This document shows positions 1 through 6,013 of a DNA stretch of 6,646 nt, piece after piece. Location: assembly GCA_035630195.1 (NCBI GenBank), contig DASQLD010000309.1, positions 1 to 6,646 of the forward strand, written 5' to 3'. Under the pieces are notes generated by a model, which saw only the letters and a list, made by a program, of their open reading frames with translations, was not told the origin of the DNA and searched no databases. Each line of letters begins with the position of its first letter. The first letter of the stretch is position 1. The translations under genes and the position numbers were made by a program. The stretch is from DASQDN01 sp035630195 (lineage in GTDB: Bacteria > Acidobacteriota > Terriglobia > Bryobacterales > Bryobacteraceae).

Positions 1-1264
1 CCCAAGAAATTGTATGGGCCTCCTCGAAGCCGTTCTGCGATGGTTTACTCTTGCGGAGTTTCCCTCCGCCTCCACTGACCAAGTAATCGATGGCTTTATG
101 TCGTGAGTGCTGAAAGTTGTGCTCATGACCGCTGAACATCACCTTGACGCCTGCCTGGTTGAATAGTGGCAATAGCTTTTCCATTGAGTCTGTGTTGCGA
201 TGCCGCGGACCGGCGCTGAAACGCGGATGGTGGCAGAAGGGAACTCGCCAGCGTCGCTGAGATCCGGGTGCAAATGCGTTCGCAATGAAGTCCATGTGCT
301 TTGGGACTTCGAACAGACGCTCAGTGAAGAAGTTTTCTTTGGAGGTATCGATCGATACGAACTCGGCGTCCCGACCGAAGTTGAAGCGGTAGAACAATCC
401 TGGACCGATGGACGCGCGGCCATATTTCTCTTCACCGGCAAAACGTTCCCGCAAATAGAAGTTGTCCATGATCTGGTCGCGATCGTCAGGACTTTCCATC
501 TCGGCCGAATCGTGGTTCCCGATGCAGGGATACACGGGTATTTGATTGATCAGATACCGATACGGCTGAAAGAACGTAAAGAACCAGTCATCGTCTTCAT
601 CACCTTCGGAACCAGTAATCCATAAGAAGCGGCTGCCGGCGTAGATGTTATCGCCGGTTGTGATCAGGAACCGGACATCGTGATCAGCGACGGCTTGGCG
701 GAGAGCGCTTGCTATCTCTCGCTGACGGTGGTCTTCGGTAGACAGCTTCTTGATACCTACGCCAAAGTCGCCTATTACTGCAAAAGTGAAGGGCGGCGTG
801 GGTTGTCTGGGATCGGGGAATGTACGGAAGCGGTTGTCGTAGCGATCGCCGACAAAGAGATTCGCTTGACCGTTCTGTATCGCCCAATCCCAGCGTTCGC
901 CTTTCGCCCACTCCTCTTCAGCCCCGTCGGCGCTTCGCTTTCTTGTCGGAGCAATGAACACTTCATACGTGTAGGGGGTATCGGGATTGAGGCCGGTGAC
1001 CCAGCAATGATTGGCGTCGAACACGCGCGCCGTCGCGACTTCCGACCCGGAGCTATCCCGGACAACGACACGCGCCGGACCGTATGGAGTTGATTTTCGG
1101 CCGATGGTCTCGCGTAGCGCAGGCTCCATGTCTTCGGCATCGAGTAGCTTGTGGGTTCCGTCGTTTTCTTTGACGCGGAAGTAAAATGCGCCCCAGGCAA
1201 TCAATGCAGAGTCATGTGTCAGACCCGCCAGGTAGATGTAGGGTTCCCCGTGAAAATCAGGCAT
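1..1264 (-). CDS. Purple acid phosphatase-like metallophosphoesterase (C-terminus cut by window edge)
   Basis: Reading frame of 421 codons from ATG at 1264, still open at base 1. Residues about 8-104 look like the fibronectin-III-like N-terminal domain of purple acid phosphatases (YIYLAGLTHDSALIAWG; later CWVTGLNPDTPYTYEV). The catalytic calcineurin-like domain starts near 159 and carries the full ligand set: GDFG (D166), GDNIY (D205, Y208), GNHD (N250, H251), CHHP (H346) and GHEHN (H380, H382). The Tyr in GDNIY is the ligand typical of purple acid phosphatases rather than generic metallophosphoesterases. Such enzymes hydrolyse phosphate monoesters or related esters with a two-metal centre; the substrate here is unknown. 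An acidic insert (EGDEDDDW, 220-227) lies between the GDNIY and GNHD blocks. Unlike most family members, the chosen start gives no signal peptide. The frame stays open upstream to a TGA at 1427-1429 without ATG, GTG or TTG, so 1264 is the first ordinary start. No Shine-Dalgarno is visible. Confidence 0.9.
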   Translation of the reverse strand, partial: MPDFHGEPYIYLAGLTHDSALIAWGAFYFRVKENDGTHKLLDAEDMEPALRETIGRKSTPYGPARVVVRDSSGSEVATARVFDANHCWVTGLNPDTPYTYEVFIAPTRKRSADGAEEEWAKGERWDWAIQNGQANLFVGDRYDNRFRTFPDPRQPTPPFTFAVIGDFGVGIKKLSTEDHRQREIASALRQAVADHDVRFLITTGDNIYAGSRFLWITGSEGDEDDDWFFTFFQPYRYLINQIPVYPCIGNHDSAEMESPDDRDQIMDNFYLRERFAGEEKYGRASIGPGLFYRFNFGRDAEFVSIDTSKENFFTERLFEVPKHMDFIANAFAPGSQRRWRVPFCHHPRFSAGPRHRNTDSMEKLLPLFNQAGVKVMFSGHEHNFQHSRHKAIDYLVSGGGGKLRKSKPSQNGFEEAHTISW

Positions 1265-1503
1265 CGAGATCGCAGTATAGCGCCGCAGCGAAATATCGTG
1301 ACGAGAATACTTGATGAAGCGAATTAGAACGCAACGTATTACTGTTCGAATACGAATGCGTAAACGACGCGATTCTTGTCGGAAAATCTTCGATTTGGGG
1401 CGCCCACCGTGATTCAGCCCCCCGGTTCACCACCTTTACGCACCTGTTCTATGACCTCGATCGCAATTGTTGGGCGGAAATATCGTTAGACGCGCGCGGC
1501 GTC
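1265..1503. other. Divergent spacer between the phosphoesterase and the coiled-coil ORF
   Basis: This stretch separates two divergently drawn genes and holds no RNA gene or repeat that I can see. Both strands have an open frame here. On the plus strand the frame of the 1504 ORF is open from 1318; on the minus strand the phosphoesterase frame is open from 1426, but its translation is strongly arginine-rich (for example RRLRIRIRTVIR), as expected for the antisense of a coding frame. So part of the spacer (about 1318-1503) may be coding on the plus strand. Confidence 0.5.
1274..1279 (-). promoter_or_regulatory. Candidate -10 element (TATACT) of the phosphoesterase gene
   Basis: On the minus strand TATACT (5 of 6 matches to TATAAT) lies 9 bases before the ATG at 1264. 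Transcription from it would begin about at the start codon, giving a leaderless message, which fits the absence of a ribosome binding site. No good -35 hexamer is present at 16-18 bases spacing. If translation really starts further upstream this match would be chance. Confidence 0.35.
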
Positions 1504-1860
1504 ATGTGGATGACGCGAGTGACGAAGTCCGCTTCCCGCGTCGCTTATGAGGAACAACTCGGCGCGGTACTGAAACTCGATACGCAGATCGCCGATCTCG
1601 ATCAGCAGATCAAGGCTCTGGCGGAAATACGGAGAGCCCTTGCAGATCGGTTGAATCCCACTGATTTGCTGGATGTCGAGGTTCCTTCGGTGGCGATTTC
1701 GACAGCAGCCTTAGGAAGCCCTGCTATCGATCGTTCGATTGCGACGGTGACATCGGCGGCATTGAACACGCCGCCACCGTCGATGCAAACGCACCAATAC
1801 GTACGAGGGAGTCGAATCGGGGGACTGCTAGGACGCTTGCGAGGCGGGAGCAAGAGATAG
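1504..1860 (+). CDS. Small hypothetical protein with N-terminal coiled coil; start uncertain
   Basis: A 118-residue product from ATG 1504; ATG 1510 is also possible. I do not recognise a family. Residues about 14-50 form a likely coiled coil with regular hydrophobic spacing (EEQLGAVLKLDTQIADLDQQ, then IKALAEIRRALADRL). A Pro/Ser/Thr-rich linker follows (to about 95) and then a short Gly/Arg-rich basic tail (GGLLGRLRGGSKR). There is no signal peptide or membrane segment. No Shine-Dalgarno precedes either ATG, and the same frame is open back to 1318 with protein-like composition (for example LLFEYECVNDAILVGKSSIW and THLFYDLDRNCWAEISLDARG), so the true protein may be up to 181 codons, or this may be the remnant of a longer gene. 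The stop codon abuts that of the minus-strand propeller gene. The antisense frame over 1602-1961 is arginine- and serine-rich and judged a shadow. Confidence 0.55.
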   Translation: MWMTRVTKSASRVAYEEQLGAVLKLDTQIADLDQQIKALAEIRRALADRLNPTDLLDVEVPSVAISTAALGSPAIDRSIATVTSAALNTPPPSMQTHQYVRGSRIGGLLGRLRGGSKR

Positions 1861-2899
1861 CTAAGGATTCGCAGGAGTTTCTTCGTCTTCCTCGTCACGG
1901 AAGAACACAAGCTCCCAGCGACAGCGGCCGTATATATACAGGCGCGCAAAACGTCCGGCAACGGTGTCTGTCTCGCCAGGCCTTATGCCCAGTACTTGCG
2001 AATACCATCCGGAATCCGACAGGATTTTTCGTGGTCGTGTCCAGCCGTTCGGATCGTTGAGATCGGGGTTGTAGCTGAGTAGATTCCACGTTGCGGGAAT
2101 CCCCTGGAGCAGCAGGAACGGTTGAGCAGCATCACGTAAGCGCCAAGGTACTTGTTCCAGTGGACGGAGGGCCCCCAGAAGGAGTCGGTATTTTCGCTCT
2201 GCCAGTTCACGGTCGCTGCGAGAAGGGGACTGACTCGACCACTGACGCCAGGCTCATCCCACGAGCCGGCGTTATACTTCCAAACTGAGTTCACAGGGTG
2301 GAAGCGATCGTCGTACGCCATCCGGGCGACGGATACGCCTTGCGTCTCCGATGGGCCTCCGTAGTTTCCGAACATGAATAGAAGTACTGCTTATCCCGGT
2401 CGAGCACGACGGAAAAATCTCCATGTCCCCCGGAGAAATATCCGTTCTTCGATGAGCAATCCGGAGCTACGGGTGAGGAGAGAACCACGCCTTGGTCGAA
2501 GAATGTTTTTCCGCTGTCATAAGAAACGGCGGCTCCGATGTGAGGCTGCGCCGGACGCTGTGCGCCGCAAAGATTCTCGCGCTCCTGGTGATACCAGGCG
2601 AGGAGGGCTCCGGTTTGCTCGTCTACCCAGACGGCTTCGATCCATGCGGGCCACGGCCGTTGTCTTGCAATGGTGGAGCGCTCCGGTGTGGCCAATGAAA
2701 ATTGATCGCTGCCCCGAGTGAGAAGCGGCCCGTCACCGGTTGAATTGAAAAGGTGTAGTTCGTCATTCAGCCAGAAAGCGGGACTATTCGAATCGACCTG
2801 GGATGGCATCGCGATTTCAGGAACATTTCGAACCCACACCCTCTGAGAGATCGCATTCGAACACAGAACGAGGAGTAGGAAGACCGAATTGCTAAACAT
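1861..2899 (-). pseudogene. Secreted Asp-box beta-propeller (sialidase-like) protein, two frameshifts
   Basis: Three frames join into one protein of about 346 residues. Segment A (ATG 2899 to about 2378, 174 residues) starts with a signal peptide (MFSNSVFLLLVLCSNAIS) and contains one sialidase-type Asp-box, SYDSGKTF (residues 126-133). Segment B (about 2375-2079, 99 residues) continues with MFGNYGG and ends YVMLLNRS...RGIY. Segment C (2076-1864, 71 residues) runs SYNPDLNDPNGWTRPRKIL ... GWYSQVLGI ... RWELVFF to a TAG at 1861-1863. Each junction needs one inserted base to restore the frame. The repeated Trp/Tyr/Asp-rich strands suggest a beta-propeller fold like that of sialidases or GH43-type enzymes; no catalytic set can be assigned, so the substrate is unknown. 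The protein would act in the periplasm or outside the cell. Neighbouring genes are free of frameshifts, which favours a true pseudogene, but two consensus errors in short T and C runs would look the same. No Shine-Dalgarno precedes 2899. Confidence 0.75.
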
Positions 2900-2945
2900 G
2901 GCGGTGAAGTGGCGTGGCTGAACTAGGGCTGGTTACGGTAACGGC

Positions 2946-2969
2946 TGTATGCTTGCCCTGCTGCATACA
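2946..2969. repeat. Perfect 7-bp inverted repeat in the divergent promoter region
   Basis: TGTATGC (2946-2952) and GCATACA (2963-2969) are exact reverse complements separated by 10 bases. The site lies between the divergent propeller gene (start 2899) and the membrane glycosyltransferase gene (start 3019), just upstream of the candidate -35 of the latter. The arm spacing would suit a dimeric regulator binding about two helical turns across; a short hairpin is the alternative. There is no T-run, so it is not a classical terminator. Confidence 0.4.
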
Positions 2970-2981
2970 TTAATCCCGGTA

Positions 2982-3011
2982 TTGATAACTGTGAGTTCCA
3001 GCCGGTAGAAT
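2982..3011 (+). promoter_or_regulatory. Candidate sigma-70 promoter of the membrane glycosyltransferase gene
   Basis: TTGATA (2982-2987, 5 of 6 to TTGACA) and TAGAAT (3006-3011, 5 of 6 to TATAAT) are spaced by 18 bases. Only 7 bases separate the -10 from the GTG at 3019, so transcription would start close to the first codon and the mRNA would be leaderless or nearly so, consistent with the missing Shine-Dalgarno. Confidence 0.45.
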
Positions 3012-3018
3012 CGGGCGG

Positions 3019-4542
3019 GTGATTCAATTCGGGGTGGGGAGTCGGGCGGTCGGCGCTACGTTTGGGCTTGCCGTAATCGGCGTGCTATTTCTATCGCGAT
3101 TTCCGCTAACGCCTGCCGTGTTGGTGACGTTTGACGCGGCGAATTTTGCATTTGCTCTCGAAGACTTCAATCCGTCGCTTCACAAACCGCAGCCTCCTGG
3201 ATATCCATTATTTGTCGGTTTGACCCGACTGCTACATGTCTTCATCAGCGATCTACCTACGCTATTCACCTTCGCCGGAATCATTGCGACGCTGGGCGCC
3301 GTGTTGGCCCTTGCTCGATTGGCCGAGGAGATCGCCGGTTGGCGTGCAGCGATTGTGTCTGCGATCCTCCTTATCTTTCATCCCGCGGTTTGGACCGAGG
3401 GGCTCCTGAATCCAGTGCGGGGATTTTTGGCGACAGCATCGGCTTGCATCGGATTGCTGGTCTGGAGAGCCTGGAACCAGGGCTCAAACCGAGGATGGAT
3501 CGTCGGGACGTGGGCAGCGCTAGGGCTGTTTTCCGGGTTTCGCCCGACCGTAATGTTGTTATTGGCTCCTCTGTGCCTCGCGGTCGGGATCCGTCGCCGT
3601 ACTTCACCGGTCGAGTGGATCCATTGCGGCTTGGCACTGGCTGTTACGGTTGCAGTGTGGGTTGGAGCCTGCGTATGGGCGGTCGGAGGGGTCTCCGCTT
3701 ACTTGGCGCTTTTGCGGGATTACTCGGACCAGCAGTTCACAGAGACCTCACTGCTTTTTGGAGCCTCTGTCACGCCCGCGTTGAAGATGGCGGGACGTGC
3801 GCTTATCTGGTCGTTCGGTCCGGCAGCATGTTGGGCCTGGATGATGTTCCTGGCTCGCTCCCGAGAGTTGTCGGCTCAATTCCGTCCAATAGGCTTGTTC
3901 CTACTCCTGTGGGCAGTACCGTCACTGCTTTCCGCGACACTTTTCCATTCCGCCGAGCCTGGGCACGTGCTGACTGTCGTGACTCCGCTTTGCCTGGTCG
4001 GGGGACTTGTCGTGGCGGCGGTACTTCGTCGATGGAACTCACTCGGATGGACAGTCGGCGCTGTCGTGGTCCCCGCGGTGTGCAGTGTCGCACTTTTCTT
4101 CTATCCACCGACCAGCGTGATGCGCCTGACTAGCGCTGAAGCGGTCCGTCTTCAAGAACGACGTGTCGCTCCCGCGTTGGCGCTGCTCAATGAGTATGCG
4201 CGGCGCGAACGGCTGACGGTCATCGCTTCGCCGGCGTCGACTGTTCCATGGAGGCTGCTTGCGTATTATCAGCCCACCATTCCACTTGTTGTCCTGCACG
4301 GCCAGTCCGACTACTGGGTGATGCGTCATGGGAGATTGGAGAGTTCCGGGAAAGGTCACGTAGTCGTCCCATGTTCGGACGTTCAGCTCTGGTTCCCCGG
4401 GGGCGAATCTACTGCCGCGACAGGATTCGAGGCCGTGGGGCCGGCGCTCTTGAGCCGTATCAATGCCGGCGCGTTATTGCGCGTGTCCGACAAGGAATTT
4501 GCTCTTTCTCGATCGTGCCCCGCGTTGATAGCCCAGGAGTAG
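3019..4542 (+). CDS. Multi-pass membrane glycosyltransferase, GT-C fold (GT39/DUF2723-like)
   Basis: A 507-residue protein starting at GTG 3019; GTG 3034 is an alternative, and an in-frame TGA at 2992-2994 limits extension. It has many hydrophobic helices: one near 12-28, several more between about 63 and 225 (FTFAGIIATLGAVLALA; AAIVSAILLIFHPAVW), and another group to about 370 (IGLFLLLWAVPSLLSATLF; VGAVVVPAVCSVALFFY). GT-C hallmarks are an Asp in the first outer loop (D39 in TFDAANFAFAL) and the following HKPQPPGYPLF motif (55-65), plus HSAEPGHVL in a later loop, as in protein O-mannosyltransferase and DUF2723 relatives. Such enzymes transfer a sugar from a polyprenyl-phosphate donor to a protein or lipid on the outer face of the inner membrane. 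The last 135 residues or so are hydrophilic and probably periplasmic. Acceptor and sugar cannot be told from sequence. It converges on the DPM1-like gene, whose stop lies 6 bases beyond its own, an attractive functional partner. Confidence 0.85.
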   Translation: MIQFGVGSRAVGATFGLAVIGVLFLSRFPLTPAVLVTFDAANFAFALEDFNPSLHKPQPPGYPLFVGLTRLLHVFISDLPTLFTFAGIIATLGAVLALARLAEEIAGWRAAIVSAILLIFHPAVWTEGLLNPVRGFLATASACIGLLVWRAWNQGSNRGWIVGTWAALGLFSGFRPTVMLLLAPLCLAVGIRRRTSPVEWIHCGLALAVTVAVWVGACVWAVGGVSAYLALLRDYSDQQFTETSLLFGASVTPALKMAGRALIWSFGPAACWAWMMFLARSRELSAQFRPIGLFLLLWAVPSLLSATLFHSAEPGHVLTVVTPLCLVGGLVVAAVLRRWNSLGWTVGAVVVPAVCSVALFFYPPTSVMRLTSAEAVRLQERRVAPALALLNEYARRERLTVIASPASTVPWRLLAYYQPTIPLVVLHGQSDYWVMRHGRLESSGKGHVVVPCSDVQLWFPGGESTAATGFEAVGPALLSRINAGALLRVSDKEFALSRSCPALIAQE

Positions 4543-4548
4543 GATTCG

Positions 4549-5958
4549 CTACCGCACCCGCCGCGCTACAGCGATTAAAGATAGGCCCGGCCAAGGCAAC
4601 AAACGCTCTACCCAGCGCCAAAGCCACACCGTCTTATCGAATAGTTTCAAAGTGATCTTACTGATGTTCTTGCTTTTGAGCATATGACCATAGATCCACC
4701 AAGCAGGAACACCAATCTTGTTGAGCTGAGCCCAACGAACAATTTCGAAGCCGTTGCTCTCCAGCAAACCCTGTAGTTCACCGGCTGCGAAGCGACGCTT
4801 ATGACCGAGGGTCTTGTCGATGGTTCCGTACAACCCGCGCCCTTGCGGAACAAGGACAAGCAACACACCGCCCATCTGTAACGTTTGACGGATACTGGCC
4901 AAGGTTTCCGCGGGATTCTCGACATACTCCAGCACATTCAGACACAGGACGGTATCGACCGCTTCACGAAGCGGTTCAAAGTCAGCCGGTGTGGATGGAT
5001 CGAGCTGCCGGACCGATACATTCGGCGTACGAAGAAAACGATTGCGAAGCGCGTGGAGATAAAGAGCGTCTTTTTCCGAGGCGATGTAATGCGTGCGCTT
5101 GCCCATTAGCCGGCCGGCCACGTTTCCAATTCCTGCGCCGAGTTCGAGCACGGTATCGCGGACATGCGGCCGCAGCAGCGACGTCATCCATGAAACGTAT
5201 TGCGGTGTTCCAGTGATGTTGTTCAGCGAGCCCCGTCCATAAGGTTCGATGTACAAGTCATCGATCAGCCAGAAGTGCAGAATGACGCCGAATACCTTGA
5301 CACCATCCTTCCAACCGATCTTCTTGCCCTCCTCGTACGTGCGCCCGTGATAGCTTATCGGCACTTCGTAAATGCGCAGCTTACGCTTCGCCGATTTCAT
5401 CGTGATCTCAGGCTCGAATCCGAAGCGATCTGACCGGATCGGGATGCTCTTGAGTAAGTCAGTGCGGAATACTTTGTAGCAGGTCTCCATGTCTGTAACG
5501 TTGAGGTTGCAGAACATGTTGGAGACAAGCGTCAGGCCTTTGTTGATCATGGAATGCCAGAACGGCAGCACGCGCGTTTGTTCGCCTCGCATGTAGCGCG
5601 AGCCAAACACTGCATCGGCGTAGCCATCCAACATCGGCTTTAACAGGCGGGGATATTCGCTTGGATCGTACTCAAGATCGGCGTCCTGGACGAGACAGAA
5701 ATCTCCGTTAGCATGCTGAATTGCCGTTCGTACGGCTGCGCCTTTTCCTCGATTTACGGGATGCCGAACCAAACGGATTCGCTCGTCTGACTTTGCGAAG
5801 CGATCTAAGATTTCCGAAGTTCCGTCTGTCGAGCAGTCGTCGACGAGTATTAATTCCCGGTCCATGTCCTCCGGTAACGGCGCTGCCAGAACAAGGGACA
5901 GACTACGTTCTACAACTGCCCGTTCATTGTAGACGGGGACCAGAATCGACAGCTTCAT
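4549..5958 (-). CDS. Bifunctional GT2 glycosyltransferase (DPM1-like) / class I SAM methyltransferase
   Basis: A 469-residue fusion. Residues 1-235 are a GT-A family 2 glycosyltransferase of the dolichyl/polyprenyl-phosphate sugar synthase type: ILVPVYNE at 5-12, LVDDCSTDG at 38-46, the metal-binding QDADLEYDPSEYP around the DAD at 92-94, FGSRY at 118-122 and the FGFEPEITMK block at 179-188. There are no C-terminal membrane helices of the GtrB type. Residues about 250-469 are a SAM-dependent methyltransferase: motif I VLELGAGIGN (270-279), DTVLCLNVLEYVENP (335-349) in the post-II region, GGVLLVLVPQ, and LGHKRRF, common in this methyltransferase type. The fusion is a recognised bifunctional architecture in bacteria. 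The first half probably builds a polyprenyl-phosphate sugar from a nucleotide sugar at the cytoplasmic membrane face; the methyl acceptor is unknown but could be the same glycan. ATG 5958 directly precedes the GT2 beta-strand, so the start is well supported, although no Shine-Dalgarno is visible. Confidence 0.92.
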   Translation of the reverse strand: MKLSILVPVYNERAVVERSLSLVLAAPLPEDMDRELILVDDCSTDGTSEILDRFAKSDERIRLVRHPVNRGKGAAVRTAIQHANGDFCLVQDADLEYDPSEYPRLLKPMLDGYADAVFGSRYMRGEQTRVLPFWHSMINKGLTLVSNMFCNLNVTDMETCYKVFRTDLLKSIPIRSDRFGFEPEITMKSAKRKLRIYEVPISYHGRTYEEGKKIGWKDGVKVFGVILHFWLIDDLYIEPYGRGSLNNITGTPQYVSWMTSLLRPHVRDTVLELGAGIGNVAGRLMGKRTHYIASEKDALYLHALRNRFLRTPNVSVRQLDPSTPADFEPLREAVDTVLCLNVLEYVENPAETLASIRQTLQMGGVLLVLVPQGRGLYGTIDKTLGHKRRFAAGELQGLLESNGFEIVRWAQLNKIGVPAWWIYGHMLKSKNISKITLKLFDKTVWLWRWVERLLPWPGLSLIAVARRVR

Positions 5959-5970
5959 GTTTGAAACCCC

Positions 5971-5978
5971 AGTATAAT
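5971..5978. promoter_or_regulatory. Overlapping divergent -10 elements (AGTATAAT / ATTATACT)
   Basis: On the plus strand TATAAT (5973-5978) is a perfect -10 for the oxidoreductase gene, giving a leader of roughly 30 bases. On the minus strand TATACT (covering 5971-5976) lies 12 bases before the ATG at 5958 of the glycosyltransferase/methyltransferase, giving a leader of only a few bases. The two elements share four base pairs (5973-5976), so only one polymerase could occupy the site at a time. Neither direction has a good -35 hexamer. Confidence 0.45.
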
Positions 5979-6000
5979 GGGAGCGCTGAAGAGACTAGAT

Positions 6001-6007
6001 GGAGGAG
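6001..6007 (+). promoter_or_regulatory. Strong Shine-Dalgarno site (GGAGGAG)
   Basis: GGAGGAG ends 6 bases before the ATG at 6014 and fixes the start of the oxidoreductase. It is the only clear ribosome binding site in the window; the other genes lack one. Confidence 0.85.
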
Positions 6008-6013
6008 CAAGAA

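Noticed and set aside
200..625. A 141-codon plus-strand frame opposite the phosphoesterase catalytic domain
   Set aside because: It lies antisense to the GDNIY and GNHD blocks, which are conserved catalytic sequence on the minus strand; it has no independent domain signal.
775..1200. A 141-codon minus-strand frame over the phosphoesterase N-terminal domain
   Set aside because: It is an alternative frame on the same strand as the phosphoesterase, rich in Ser, Arg and Pro, while the phosphoesterase frame has all metal ligands and runs uninterrupted.
1602..1961. A 119-codon minus-strand frame opposite the coiled-coil ORF
   Set aside because: Composition is Arg/Ser/Cys-rich and it overlaps the end of the propeller gene in another frame, whereas the plus strand shows regular coiled-coil heptads.
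2041..2399. Programmed ribosomal frameshifting as the explanation of the broken propeller gene
   Set aside because: Neither junction has a slippery heptamer, and two shifts in one non-mobile gene would be without precedent that I know; deletion or sequence error is simpler.
2374..2721. A 115-codon plus-strand frame opposite the propeller gene
   Set aside because: It is highly arginine-rich and antisense to the signal-peptide and Asp-box segment of the propeller protein, so a shadow.
3339..4133. A 264-codon open frame on the plus strand inside the membrane glycosyltransferase gene
   Set aside because: It overlaps fully a frame with clear membrane helices and GT-C motifs; its own translation is Arg/Gly/Ser-rich with no recognisable domain, as expected of a shadow in GC-rich DNA.
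4539..4552. GTAG...CTAC symmetry around the convergent stops, considered as a bidirectional terminator
   Set aside because: The arms are only 4 bp and arise simply from two facing TAG stop codons; there is no GC-rich stem or T-run.
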